Assembly: GCF_000425745.1 (NCBI RefSeq)
Contig: NZ_AUEA01000009.1
Coordinates: forward strand, 1-64,000
DNA length: 64,000 bases
Source of the DNA: Pseudomonas cremoricolorata DSM 17059 = NBRC 16634
GTDB lineage: Bacteria > Pseudomonadota > Gammaproteobacteria > Pseudomonadales > Pseudomonadaceae
Direction: 5' to 3'
The position numbers and the translations under genes were made by a program. The notes under the pieces are model-generated. The model was given only the letters and a program-made list of their open reading frames with translations, was not told the DNA's origin and did no database searches. Below are positions 32,581-42,289 of this stretch, piece after piece (position 1 is the stretch's first letter; the number at the start of each line of letters is the position of its first letter).

Positions 32581-33918
32581 TCAGAACTCGTGATCAGCCG
32601 TATCCGGGTTCAGGTTGGTGATGCCCAGCTTGCCTGCAGCCTGCTCGATGGCGCCGGTCTGTTTGACCAGGGCAGCGATGGCGTCGCGCACGATCTGGTT
32701 GCCGGCGGTGTTGTCGGCGGCGATCAGTTGGTCGTAGTGCTCGCCTTTCTCGGCGTGATCGACGATCACCTGAATCTTCGCTTCGGTGGCTTGCAGGTCG
32801 GCCTTGAGGGTGTTGTCGGTAGCAGGGTCGACCTTGGCCACCAGCGAGGACAGGCTCGGGCCGGTCAGCTTGCTGCCGTCGGTGCGGGTGTATTCGCCGA
32901 GGTAGACGTTGCGAATGCCCTTGGCGTCGTAGAAGTGCGACCAGTGGGTGTTGTCGCTGAAGCAATCGTGCTCGTCTTCCGGCGAGTTGGCTTCCAGCGA
33001 AACCTTCATGCGCTCGCCAGCCAGTTCACCCAGCGACAGGCTGCCCATGCCGAACAGCATCTTGCGCAGGCCGTCGTTGACCGGCTCGCCTTCGAGGGTG
33101 GCGCGGTAGTTGTCGGAGACGTTCGGTGCCCAGTTGCCGACCATTTCTTCGAGGTCGGTGACCAGCAGGTCGGTGACCGCTTTCAAGTAGGTGCGGCGAC
33201 GGTCGTTGTGCCCGCCGGTGGCGCCTTCGCCTTCCAGGTAGTCGGAAGCAGGGCGGTTGCCCGCGCCTGGACCGGTGCCGTTGAGGTCCTGGCCCCAGAG
33301 GAGGAATTCGATGGCGTGGTAGCCGGTGGCGACGTTGGCCTCGGAACCGCCCAGCTCGTTGAGGCTGGCGAGTTTTTCCGGGGTGATGTCCTTGACGTCG
33401 ATCTTGTCTTCGCCGACCTGGATTTCGGTGTTGGCGATGATGTTGGCGCTGGCTGCCGGGTTGCCCAGGGCGTGCTCGTAGCTGGAATCGACGTAGTCGA
33501 TCAGGCCTTCGTCCAGCGGCCAGGCGTTCACCTGACCTTCCCAGTCGTCGATGATGGTGTTGCCGAAGCGGAACGCTTCGCTCTGCAGGTAGGGAACGCG
33601 CGAGGCGACCCAGGCGTCACGGGCAGCCTTCAGAGTTTGATCGTTGGGCGAGGCGAGGAACGCGTCGATGGCGCCCTGCAGGGTTTTCGCGGTGCTCAGC
33701 GAGTCGCTGTAGACGGCATGGACCATGTCCGCGTAGTGCTTGACCACCGCCTTGGCGGCCGCTTCGTCGACCGCGCCGGGGGCGGTGGCGGTGCTGCTGG
33801 CGGCAGCAGGGGCCTGGGCTTGAGGTGCGGCGGCCTTGTCGTCCTTGCTTTCACCGCAACCGGCCAAGGCAATGGCAATGGCCAACAGACTGGCGGAGGC
33901 CAGAGGCATACGAATCAT
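32581..33918 (-). CDS. Imelysin-family lipoprotein (IrpA/ICMP type)
   Basis: A 445-residue lipoprotein: signal peptide with lipobox IALAGC (Cys21), then a low-complexity Ala/Pro linker (residues 28-50) and the imelysin body. The metal motif GxHxxE is intact as Gly199-Tyr-His201-Ala-Ile-Glu204 in ATGYHAIEFLLWGQDL. The start at 33918 is chosen because the signal peptide begins there. A Fur-box-like site lies 63 bases upstream. It corresponds by place to P. aeruginosa icmP, described as an iron-regulated surface protein; the exact activity is unsettled. Confidence 0.9.
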   Translation of the reverse strand: MIRMPLASASLLAIAIALAGCGESKDDKAAAPQAQAPAAASSTATAPGAVDEAAAKAVVKHYADMVHAVYSDSLSTAKTLQGAIDAFLASPNDQTLKAARDAWVASRVPYLQSEAFRFGNTIIDDWEGQVNAWPLDEGLIDYVDSSYEHALGNPAASANIIANTEIQVGEDKIDVKDITPEKLASLNELGGSEANVATGYHAIEFLLWGQDLNGTGPGAGNRPASDYLEGEGATGGHNDRRRTYLKAVTDLLVTDLEEMVGNWAPNVSDNYRATLEGEPVNDGLRKMLFGMGSLSLGELAGERMKVSLEANSPEDEHDCFSDNTHWSHFYDAKGIRNVYLGEYTRTDGSKLTGPSLSSLVAKVDPATDNTLKADLQATEAKIQVIVDHAEKGEHYDQLIAADNTAGNQIVRDAIAALVKQTGAIEQAAGKLGITNLNPDTADHEF

Positions 33919-33980
33919 TATTGGTTTCCTGCGTCGTGGGTTGGACTGGTGTGCCGGAGCACGCGAAAACGCAACATCAT

Positions 33981-33999
33981 GCGAAAGATTTGCATTCGC
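33981..33999 (-). promoter_or_regulatory. Probable Fur box upstream of the imelysin gene
   Basis: Read on the reverse strand, the site has half-sites GCGAATG and TTCGC around AAATC and matches the Fur consensus at 12 of 19 positions by eye, with strong dyad symmetry (GCGAA...TTCGC). It is 63 bases before the imelysin ATG. Confidence 0.6.
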
Positions 34000-34042
34000 T
34001 GTAAAGGGGCGGCATGTAATTGCTGGTAATGGCACCGTGCGC

Positions 34043-36094
34043 TCAGTGCAGCGCTTCGCTGTTGCGCTGCGCCTGGCGCAGGAAGGCCGTCAGCTCGCGG
34101 GCGGGCAGCGGCTTGCTGTAGTGGTAGCCCTGACCCTCATGACAGCCCTGGGCGATGATGTAGGCCTCCTGCTCGGCGCTTTCCACACCTTCGGCGATGA
34201 CCTGCATGCCCAGGCTCTTGCCCAGCTGGATGATCGCCCGAACGATGGTCGCATCGTCGTCATCGTCGAGCAGATCCTGGACGAAACTCTTGTCGATCTT
34301 GATCTTGTCCAGCGGCAGCGACTTGAGGTAGCTGAGCGACGAATAGCCGGTACCGAAGTCGTCGATGGCGATCATCGCCCCCGACCTGCGCAGGCTTAGC
34401 AAGTGCTGGGCGGCGGTGCTGATGTCTTCCATCAGGCCAGTCTCGGTGACTTCCAGCTCCAGGCTGCGCGGCGGCAGGCGGTAGACCTGCAGCAGGTTGT
34501 TGACCACCCGCGGCAGCTCGTTGTGGTGCAATTGCACCGTCGACAGGTTGACCGCCATGCGCAGTTGGCTGAAGCCCAGATCGTGCCATTCACGCAGTTG
34601 CTTGCAGGCCTGGTCGAGCACCCATTCACCGATGGCGATGATGCTGCCGTTCTGCTCGGCCAGCGGGATGAACTGATCGGGCGGCACCAGGCCCAGTTCG
34701 GGATGCTGCCAGCGCAGCAGCGCTTCGACGCCGACCACCTGTTTGTCGAGGTAGCTGATCTGCGGCTGGTAGACCAGGTACAACTGATTGCGCGGCAGGG
34801 CCTCGCGCAGGTCTTTTTCCATTTCGCGGCGCCGGCGCATCTCGCTGTCGACGCTGGCGATGTAGAACTGGTAGCGGTTGCGCGAGCGGGCCTTGGCCAA
34901 GGTCATGGTCTGCTCGGCCTTTTGCAGCAGTTTCTCGGTGCTGTCGCCATCTTCTGGGAACAGCGTGATGCCCACCGTGGCGCGCAGGCGAATCAGCTGG
35001 TGGTCGAGGTCGAAGGGCTGTTCCAGATCGTCGAGAATGCTCTGCGCCAGCTCCGCGGCTTCATAGGGTTGCTCGATGTTGGCCTGGACCAGGGCGAACT
35101 GATCGCCACCAAGCCGCGCCAGGGCACCGAGCCGACCACTGTGGGCGCGCAGGCGATCGGCCAGGGCCAGCAGCAGTTGGTCGCCGACCTGGTAGCTGAA
35201 CTGTTCGTTGATGCCCTTGAAGTCATCCAGGCCCACGCACAGCACCGCCACGCGGTGTTGCAGGCGGCCACCATCGACCAGAATCTTGTCCAGTTGTGCT
35301 TGCAGTTGCTGGCGGTTGGGCAGGCCGGTGAGGAAGTCGTACTGAGCCATGCGTTGCAGGCTGTTTTCCGCCTCGTGGCGCAAATGGGTATTGCGCTCGA
35401 TGGAGGCCAGCAACTGGTTGGCGGTGTTGACCCAGATCCCCAGTTCGTTTTTCTCGTGCCCCTTGAGCTGCGGAATCTGGTGCTGGCTGGGGCGGTCGGG
35501 GTTGATCTGGGTCAGGTGCTCGATGATCCGCGACAGCGGCTTGGTCAGCAGCCAGTGGTAGACCAGGTACAGCACCAGGCCCATGGCCAGCGCGCGCAAC
35601 ACGCCGGCGATGAAGATGATCACCGCATTGACCAGGAAGGTCTCGCCATAGGAGGCGGTATCGAGGGTGATGTTGAGATCGCCGTAGTATTCGCTGTAAG
35701 GGCCGCGGCCGACCAGGGGCGTGGAGAAGGTGCGTTCCTGGCCGAGAATCAGGTCGGTCAGCCAGCGCATCGACATGTCCTGCAAGGGCCGGTTCTTTTC
35801 CGCCAGCAGGGTTTCGTTGGGATGGCCGATGGAGGCCATGCGCACCGACTGGTCCTGGAACAGCCCCTCCATGACCTGCATGCCCATTTCCCGATCCAGG
35901 CTGTACACCGCCTGGGTGGAAGGGTCGCGGAACATGTCGAGGATCCGCTGGGCATCGCTGCTGACCGCCTGACGCGTCTTGTAGGCGTCATAGATGATCT
36001 GTGCACAGCTGAGGACAACGCCCACGGCCAGTGCCGAGAGCAGTACCACCCGGAGCAGCTTCACCGTCAGGCTATGCCGAAATTCCAGCTTCAA
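34043..36094 (-). CDS. bifA: Cyclic-di-GMP phosphodiesterase BifA
   Basis: An inner-membrane protein of 683 residues: helix at 11-33, periplasmic segment to about 150, second helix about 154-178, then HAMP-like linker, GGDEF domain and EAL domain. The GGDEF site is degenerate (GGDQF, 329-333), while the EAL site is intact (Glu457-Ala-Leu, with DDFGTGYSS and the EGVE motif later). This pairing is the hallmark of BifA, which lowers c-di-GMP to favour swarming and biofilm dispersal. The TTG at 36094 is chosen: it has AAGGAA 7 bases upstream and gives the usual MKLEF start; an ATG 11 codons earlier has no good ribosome site. sodB lies upstream, as in P. aeruginosa. Confidence 0.93.
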   Translation of the reverse strand: MKLEFRHSLTVKLLRVVLLSALAVGVVLSCAQIIYDAYKTRQAVSSDAQRILDMFRDPSTQAVYSLDREMGMQVMEGLFQDQSVRMASIGHPNETLLAEKNRPLQDMSMRWLTDLILGQERTFSTPLVGRGPYSEYYGDLNITLDTASYGETFLVNAVIIFIAGVLRALAMGLVLYLVYHWLLTKPLSRIIEHLTQINPDRPSQHQIPQLKGHEKNELGIWVNTANQLLASIERNTHLRHEAENSLQRMAQYDFLTGLPNRQQLQAQLDKILVDGGRLQHRVAVLCVGLDDFKGINEQFSYQVGDQLLLALADRLRAHSGRLGALARLGGDQFALVQANIEQPYEAAELAQSILDDLEQPFDLDHQLIRLRATVGITLFPEDGDSTEKLLQKAEQTMTLAKARSRNRYQFYIASVDSEMRRRREMEKDLREALPRNQLYLVYQPQISYLDKQVVGVEALLRWQHPELGLVPPDQFIPLAEQNGSIIAIGEWVLDQACKQLREWHDLGFSQLRMAVNLSTVQLHHNELPRVVNNLLQVYRLPPRSLELEVTETGLMEDISTAAQHLLSLRRSGAMIAIDDFGTGYSSLSYLKSLPLDKIKIDKSFVQDLLDDDDDATIVRAIIQLGKSLGMQVIAEGVESAEQEAYIIAQGCHEGQGYHYSKPLPARELTAFLRQAQRNSEALH

Positions 36095-36314
36095 AGGGGT
36101 TTCCTTAATCCATGCGCCCGGCAGCATTCTGCCAGCAACCTGGGCAATGCACTATTGGCCTAATGCCATGCCCGTTCCAATGATCCTTGGCCGATCTACC
36201 GCACTGTATCGGTAGCGCGACGGGTGTACTTGAATGCGTCTTCAATGTCGCTAGACGCTTATAGAGTAGTGGCGTGCCGCCAGTCGGCAACTTGCCGCGC
36301 TCTGGTCATGGGCG

Positions 36315-36342
36315 AAAAAAAACCCGGCGTTGGCCGGGTTTC
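36315..36342 (-). terminator. Rho-independent terminator after sodB
   Basis: On the reverse strand an 8-base stem (AACCCGGC / GCCGGGTT) with a 4-base loop is followed by eight T, 23 bases after the sodB stop. Confidence 0.9.
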
Positions 36343-36364
36343 TCGTGCAAGGCGGCTGAGTTGA

Positions 36365-36961
<597 letters not shown>

Positions 36962-37153
36962 GGTTGATTCTCCTCATTCAGGTCTGGTTTGCGGTATACG
37001 CAAGGCCGATCACGGGCGGCCCGATCGCGTCGGCGGGTCTTTACCCTTTGCGACGCAAGGGGCCGATCATAGCACCGGCCCCTACGCTTAACCACGCAAC
37101 AAGTATAGGGATTAAGGGTTCCCCGGCACTTGCCTGAGCACGACCGATGGCGC

Positions 37154-37753
37154 TCAGCCGATGATCAATTGCGCCGCCACACTGAACATCATCAGCGCCA
37201 CCATCAGATCGAGCAGGCGCCAGGTGGCCGGACGCGCCAGCCACGGCGCCAGCCAGGCCGCGCCCAGCGCCAGGGTCGAGAACCACAGCAGCGACGCGCT
37301 GGCAGCGCCGGCCACATAGGCCCCGGGCACGCTCTGCTGCGCACCGAGCGAGCCGATCAACAGCACCGTGTCGAGGTACACATGGGGGTTGAGCAAGGTC
37401 ACCGCCAGCGCACTGAGCAGCACCGCGCGACGTGAGCGCGTGCCCTGGCCCTGCTGGCGTTGCAGGCTTTGCGCTGAACAGGCGCTGCGCAGTGCCTTGG
37501 CGCCATACCACAGCAGAAAGGCCGCGCCGCCCCAGCGCGCCACTGCCAGCAGGGTCGGGCTGCTGGCCAGCACCGTGGCCAGGCCGAACACGCCAGCCGC
37601 GACCAGCAGGGCATCGCAGACGATGCACAGCGCCGCCACCGGCAGATGGTGTTCGCGGCGCAGGCTTTGCGCGAGGACGAAGGCGTTCTGTGCGCCGATG
37701 GCGATGATCAGGCCCAGGGCGACCAGCATGCCGTTGAAATAGCTTTGCCACAT
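37154..37753 (-). CDS. argO: ArgO/LysE-type amino acid exporter
   Basis: A 199-residue LysE-superfamily exporter with about six membrane helices. The opening MWQSYFNGMLVALGLIIAIG and AQNAFVLAQSLRREH segment is typical of ArgO/LysE. It exports arginine or lysine. It stands divergent from an ArgP-like regulator (37883-38773), the normal regulator of argO. Confidence 0.9.
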   Translation of the reverse strand: MWQSYFNGMLVALGLIIAIGAQNAFVLAQSLRREHHLPVAALCIVCDALLVAAGVFGLATVLASSPTLLAVARWGGAAFLLWYGAKALRSACSAQSLQRQQGQGTRSRRAVLLSALAVTLLNPHVYLDTVLLIGSLGAQQSVPGAYVAGAASASLLWFSTLALGAAWLAPWLARPATWRLLDLMVALMMFSVAAQLIIG

Positions 37754-37882
37754 GGCGGGGGTGTCTCCAGTCAGGCGGGCAAGCCGGTTGTAGCGGGTTG
37801 CCGGGGAAAGAATGCTGGCGAGTGTGACGAGCGGCGGGGTATAAGCAAAACAAATAAACCTGATCAGTCATTAGGAAAATCG

Positions 37883-38773
37883 ATGTTCGACTACAAGCTG
37901 CTCGCCGCCCTGGCTGCGGTGATCGAACAGGCCGGCTTCGAGCGCGCCGCGCAGGCCCTGGGCCTGTCGCAATCGGCGGTGTCGCAGCGCATCAAGCTGC
38001 TCGAAGCGCGGGTTGGACAGCCGGTGCTGATTCGCGCCACGCCGCCGGTGCCGACCGAGGTGGGCCGGCAGTTGCTCAACCACGTGCAGCAGGTGCGCCT
38101 GCTCGAACGCGATGTACAACGCCAGGTGCCGGCACTGGATGAGCCGGGTCTGCCCGAGCGTCTGCGCATCGCGCTGAACGCCGACAGCCTGGCGACCTGG
38201 TGGGCGCAGGCGGTCGGCCCGTTCAGTGCCGAGCAACCGGTGCTGTTCGATCTGTTGGTGGAAGACCAGGACGTTGGCCTCAGGCGCATGCAAGGCGGCG
38301 AGGTGGCCGCGTGCCTGTGTAGCAGCGAGCGCCCGGTGGCCGGCGCGCGCAGCCTGGCCCTTGGGGCGATGCGCTACCGTGCGTTGGCCAGCCCAGCGTT
38401 CATGGCACGGCATTTTGCCAAGGGCTTTGTGTTGCAGCGTCTGCTGCGCACGCCCGGTATCGTCTTCGGACCGGACGATTACCTGCAGCACCGCTACCTC
38501 GCATCGCTGGGCATCGAGGAAGGTTTCCTGCACCACTTGTGCCCGTCTTCCGAGGGTTTCGTGCGCATGCTCGAAGCGGGCATGGGCTGGGGGCTGGTGC
38601 CTGAGTTGCAGGCCAGCGAGCAATTGCGCAGCGGCAGTTTGGTGGAAATCTGCACCGATACGCCCATCGATGTGCCGTTGTACTGGCATCATTGGCGCAA
38701 CGGCGGGCAACTGCTCACGCAACTGACCGAACACCTGCGACGCACGGCGTCGCGATGGCTGGTGCCCTGGTAG
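37883..38773 (+). CDS. argP: LysR-type regulator ArgP (IciA)
   Basis: A 296-residue LysR regulator: winged helix at the N-terminus (FERAAQALGLSQSAVSQRIKLLEARVGQPVLIR) and effector domain behind. The start at 37883 has an AGGAAAA ribosome site. Divergence from argO, 129 bases apart, supports control of arginine/lysine export, as for E. coli ArgP. Confidence 0.9.
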   Translation: MFDYKLLAALAAVIEQAGFERAAQALGLSQSAVSQRIKLLEARVGQPVLIRATPPVPTEVGRQLLNHVQQVRLLERDVQRQVPALDEPGLPERLRIALNADSLATWWAQAVGPFSAEQPVLFDLLVEDQDVGLRRMQGGEVAACLCSSERPVAGARSLALGAMRYRALASPAFMARHFAKGFVLQRLLRTPGIVFGPDDYLQHRYLASLGIEEGFLHHLCPSSEGFVRMLEAGMGWGLVPELQASEQLRSGSLVEICTDTPIDVPLYWHHWRNGGQLLTQLTEHLRRTASRWLVPW

Positions 38774-38822
38774 GCGCGGGCAGCGTCAGTTGCATCTGAA
38801 ATCTGGCAAGGCGGAGTCTTAC

Positions 38823-39818
38823 ATGCGAATTCTGGTCACGGGCGCGAGCGGCTTCATTGGTGGGCGCTTCGCCCGCTTCGCCCTCGATCAAGGCCTGGAC
38901 GTGCGGATCAACGCCCGTCGTGGCGAGGCCGTCGAGCACCTGGTCAAGCGTGGTGCGCAGTTCATCCCGGGCGATCTGGCCGATGCCGAGCTGGCCCGGC
39001 GCCTGTGTCAGGGTATGGAAGCGGTGGTGCATTGCGCAGGCGCGGTAGGCACCTGGGGGCGCTATCAGGATTTTTACCAAGGCAATGTGGTGCTCACCGA
39101 GAACATCGTCGAAGGCTGCCTGAAGGAGCATGTGCGGCGCCTGGTGCACGTGTCGTCGGCGTCGATCTACTTCAATGGCCGCTCGCGTACCGAGATCAGC
39201 GAGCAACAGGTGCCGCGGCGCTTCCACGACCACTACGCGGCCACCCGGCATCTTGCCGAGCAGAAGGTCTTCGGCGCCGGCGAGTTTGGCCTGGAAGTGC
39301 TGGCGTTGCGTCCGCGCATGGTGGTCGGTGCAGGTGATCGCAGCCTGTTGCCGCGCTTGCTGGCGCAGCAGGCCAAGGGGCGCATGGCGATCATCGGCAA
39401 TGGTCTGAACAAGGCCGATTTCACCAGCGTGCACAACCTCAACGAAGCGCTGCTCAGCGCCCTGTTCGCCGGCGACCAGGCGCTGAACCAGGCCTACAAC
39501 ATCAGCAACGGTCAGCCGCTGCCGCTGTGGGATGTGCTCAACTACGCGTTGCGCCAGGTGCAGATGCCGCAGGTCACGCGCTATCGATCGGCCAGCGCCG
39601 CCTACACCTGGGCCGCGCTGAACGAGGCGGCCTGCCTGCTCTGGCCCGGGCGGCCGCAGCCACGCAGCACTCGTACGGCAGTACAAACGCTCAGCCGCGA
39701 CTTCACCCTCGACATCGGCCGCGCCCGGCAACTGCTCGACTACCGCCCAAGTGTGAGCCTGTGGAGTGCGCTGGATGAGTTCTGCCACTGGTGGCAGGGC
39801 CAGCGCCCACAGCCCTGA
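38823..39818 (+). CDS. Extended SDR (NAD-dependent epimerase/dehydratase family), catalytic Lys replaced
   Basis: A 331-residue Rossmann protein with the nucleotide motif GASGFIG at residues 7-13 and the SSASIY strand before the active site. It resembles 3-beta-hydroxysteroid dehydrogenase/OleD-like extended SDRs. The catalytic YxxxK is read as Tyr138-Ala-Ala-Thr-Arg142, so the lysine is an arginine. Activity may be altered or lost, or the true base may lie elsewhere. Follows argP by 49 bases with GGCGGAG as ribosome site. Substrate unknown. Confidence 0.82.
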   Translation: MRILVTGASGFIGGRFARFALDQGLDVRINARRGEAVEHLVKRGAQFIPGDLADAELARRLCQGMEAVVHCAGAVGTWGRYQDFYQGNVVLTENIVEGCLKEHVRRLVHVSSASIYFNGRSRTEISEQQVPRRFHDHYAATRHLAEQKVFGAGEFGLEVLALRPRMVVGAGDRSLLPRLLAQQAKGRMAIIGNGLNKADFTSVHNLNEALLSALFAGDQALNQAYNISNGQPLPLWDVLNYALRQVQMPQVTRYRSASAAYTWAALNEAACLLWPGRPQPRSTRTAVQTLSRDFTLDIGRARQLLDYRPSVSLWSALDEFCHWWQGQRPQP

Positions 39819-39914
39819 GCCGCTTTGCCCGAGGCCGCGACAGACATTCATCAGCCGGCCAGGCAAGCGGTTTATACTCTCGCCTCCCAGCTCCTACCGT
39901 GGTTGAACTTCCCC

Positions 39915-40736
39915 ATGCGCAACGATGACCGTGACGACTTCGACAATGTACCGACCCTGCGCGCCGGTACCCGCGATGACGACGAACTGCTGCCCGCCCA
40001 TGTCAGCCGCACCCGGCAGAAGGCTGCCAAGCCGGCGTCAACCGGGGCGCTGTGGGCCTTGCTCGGTGCCGCCTTCATTGCCTTGGGCGTGCTGGGCTGG
40101 TGGAGCGTGCAGCAGATTTCCCTGCTCGAACAGCAACTGGTGGCCACCCAGGAATCCTTCGCCCGCATCAGTGAAGAAGCCGCGGGGCGATTGCAGGCGA
40201 TCAGCGGCAAGATGGCGGCCAGTGAGTCGAATGTCAGCACCGGCAGCGAGGCGTTGAAGTTGCAGATCCGTCAGTTGCAGGCCAGCCTCGCCGAGCAGGA
40301 CAAACAGCAGCAAGGCGTTGCCGGGCAGGCCGGCGATCTGGGCAAGCGCCTGGAGCAGGTGCTGGCCGACACCCGTCAGCAACAACAGGCCGTCACTGAG
40401 TTGCAGGGCCAGTTACAGGCTCAGCTCAAGGCAGTGAACGGTGAACTGGCGGCGCTGAAGTCGGGCCAGCTCGATGGCGGCAAGCTCGAAGGGCAGGTCA
40501 AGAGCCTGAGCAGTGATGTCGCGGCGCTCAAGCAGAACAATCCGCGGGCAGCTCTAGAGAGCCTGGAACAGGACGTGCTGGTGCTCAAGAGCCAGGCCGA
40601 CAAGGCCCCGGCTGCCAACACTTCGGGCGCCTCGGTGCAAGAGTTCGATGCCTTCCGTGGGCAGACAACCCGCACCCTCAATACCCTGCAAAGCCAGGTG
40701 CAGAATCTGCAACAGCAGATCAATGCGCGGCCTTGA
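39915..40736 (+). CDS. Single-helix membrane protein with long coiled coil
   Basis: A 273-residue protein: acidic N-terminal cytoplasmic part (MRNDDRDDFDNVPTLRAG), one membrane helix at about residues 44-66 (GALWALLGAAFIALGVLGWW), then Gln/Leu-rich coiled coil to the end (LEQQLVATQESF, LQAQLKAVNGELAAL). No catalytic motif. The start at 39915 is chosen because the acidic conserved-looking N-terminus begins there. Genes of this shape are common in Pseudomonas next to the SDR gene; role unknown, perhaps envelope scaffolding. Confidence 0.78.
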   Translation: MRNDDRDDFDNVPTLRAGTRDDDELLPAHVSRTRQKAAKPASTGALWALLGAAFIALGVLGWWSVQQISLLEQQLVATQESFARISEEAAGRLQAISGKMAASESNVSTGSEALKLQIRQLQASLAEQDKQQQGVAGQAGDLGKRLEQVLADTRQQQQAVTELQGQLQAQLKAVNGELAALKSGQLDGGKLEGQVKSLSSDVAALKQNNPRAALESLEQDVLVLKSQADKAPAANTSGASVQEFDAFRGQTTRTLNTLQSQVQNLQQQINARP

Positions 40737-40763
40737 GGGGAGCAGGGGGTTGCGGTGGGGGGG

Positions 40764-40816
40764 CGATGGCCGGCGTTGCCGGCCATCGCGGCTGAACCGG
40801 AGCGCCTTCAGCCGCG
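40764..40816. terminator. Two adjacent hairpins between convergent genes
   Basis: First stem: 11 bases (CGATGGCCGGC / GCCGGCCATCG) with a 3-base loop, 40764-40788. Second stem: 10 bases (CGCGGCTGAA / TTCAGCCGCG) with a 10-base loop, 40787-40816. They sit between the coiled-coil gene and the convergent xenB, 50 bases from its stop. They look like a REP-type pair or a two-way transcription stop; there is no T-run. Confidence 0.5.
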
Positions 40817-40866
40817 AATGGCCGGTCCAACCTTGGGGCTAGTTCAGTTCAACACCTTCGCAGCCT

Positions 40867-41916
40867 TTACAGCCGCGGATAGTCGATATAACCCTCCGCA
40901 CCATGGCTGTAGAAGGTGTTGGAGTCGGCCTCGTTCAGCGGCGCGTCGTCGCGCAGTCGGGCGGGCAGGTCGGGGTTGGCGATGAACGGCACGCCGAAGG
41001 CCACGGCATCGGCGGTGCCGGCGGCGATGGCAGCGTTCGCGCTGGCCTTGTCGAAGCTTTCGTTGACGATGTAGACACCGCCGAACGCCTGCTTCAGACG
41101 CGGCGCCAGGCTGTCCGCCGCCTCATGCTCACGGGCGCAGATATAGGCGATACCGCGCTTGCCCAGCTCGGTCGCGACGTAGGTGAAGGTTTCCGCCAGG
41201 TTGGCATCACCCATGTCGTGCAGGTCGGCGCGTGGCGACAGGTGCATGCCGACACGCCCGGCGCCCCACACCTCGACCACCGCATCGGTCACTTCCAGCA
41301 GCAAGCGCGCGCGATTCTCAATCGAACCGCCATAGGCGTCGGTGCGCTGGTTGGTGCTGCTCTGCAGGAACTGATCGAGCAAGTAACCGTTCGCACCGTG
41401 GATTTCCACTCCGTCGAAGCCTGCCGCCTTGGCGTTCTCGGCGCCGGCGCGATAGGCCTCGACGATGTCGGCGATTTCTTCGGTAGCCAGTGCCCGTGGC
41501 GTCGGGTAGTCGACTTTCGGACGAACCAGGCTGACATGTCCGGCCGGCTGAATGGCACTGGGCGCCACCGGCGCTTCGCCGTTCAGGTACAGCGAGTGGG
41601 AAATGCGCCCGACGTGCCACAGCTGCAGGGCGATGCGCCCGCCGGCCTTGTGCACGGCGCTGGTGACGTTGGTCCAGCCGCGTACCTGTTCGCTGCTCCA
41701 GATGCCTGGGGTTTGTGGGTAGCCGACGCCCATGGGCGTCACCGAGGTCGCTTCGCTGAGAATCAGTCCGGCGCTGGCGCGTTGTACGTAGTACTCGGCC
41801 ATCAGTGCGTTGGGCACGCGGCCTTCGTCGGCGCGGCAGCGGGTCAGCGGGGCCATGATGATGCGGTTGGGCAGCTCGAGGTCGCCCAGGGTGATTGGAT
41901 CGAACAGCGTAGTCAT
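40867..41916 (-). CDS. xenB: Old-yellow-enzyme alkene / nitro-compound reductase
   Basis: A 349-residue FMN-dependent OYE family enzyme. Conserved parts: APLTRCRAD near residue 22, the substrate His/Asn pair in EIHGANGYLLDQFLQ, and YGGSIENRARLLLEV. Such enzymes (XenB, NemA) reduce activated alkenes, quinones, nitro-aromatics and nitrate esters with NADPH. It follows an ArsR-type regulator by 40 bases on the same strand, so it is probably induced by an electrophile. The symbol is a best guess within the family. Confidence 0.88.
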   Translation of the reverse strand: MTTLFDPITLGDLELPNRIIMAPLTRCRADEGRVPNALMAEYYVQRASAGLILSEATSVTPMGVGYPQTPGIWSSEQVRGWTNVTSAVHKAGGRIALQLWHVGRISHSLYLNGEAPVAPSAIQPAGHVSLVRPKVDYPTPRALATEEIADIVEAYRAGAENAKAAGFDGVEIHGANGYLLDQFLQSSTNQRTDAYGGSIENRARLLLEVTDAVVEVWGAGRVGMHLSPRADLHDMGDANLAETFTYVATELGKRGIAYICAREHEAADSLAPRLKQAFGGVYIVNESFDKASANAAIAAGTADAVAFGVPFIANPDLPARLRDDAPLNEADSNTFYSHGAEGYIDYPRL

Positions 41917-41956
41917 AGGTTTACCTTAAGGGGTGGGGAATGGGTGAGGGGTACCG

Positions 41957-42259
41957 TCACAGTTCTTCGCTCATTTGCGCGAGGAAGGCCTGGATGGTGG
42001 CTTCGTTGCGTTGGAAAAAGTGCCATTGGCCGATCTTCTGGCTGCTCACCAGGCCGGCGCGTTGCAAGGTCGCCAGATGCGCCGACACGGTCGACTGCGA
42101 CAGCCCGCAGCGCTGGTCGATCTGCCCGGCGCAGACCCCGTGCTCGGTGCTGTGGTACTGGTCGGGAAACTGCACGGCGGGGTTTTTGAGCCAGTGCAGG
42201 ATGTCGCGGCGCACGGGGTGGGACAGGGCTTTGATGATTTCGTCGAGGTCGAGGGGCAT
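41957..42259 (-). CDS. ArsR-family regulator, likely of xenB
   Basis: A 100-residue winged-helix repressor. The recognition helix is in CGLSQSTVSAHLATLQRAGLV. It has two Cys, Cys43 (in HGVCAG) and Cys51, and lacks the ELCVCD metal box of ArsR/SmtB metal sensors. Together with the OYE gene directly downstream this suggests sensing of a thiol-reactive compound rather than a metal, but that is inference. Divergent from acpH. Confidence 0.88.
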   Translation of the reverse strand: MPLDLDEIIKALSHPVRRDILHWLKNPAVQFPDQYHSTEHGVCAGQIDQRCGLSQSTVSAHLATLQRAGLVSSQKIGQWHFFQRNEATIQAFLAQMSEEL

Positions 42260-42289
42260 GGGCTTGGCAACGCATGGCTGAATATCGGG

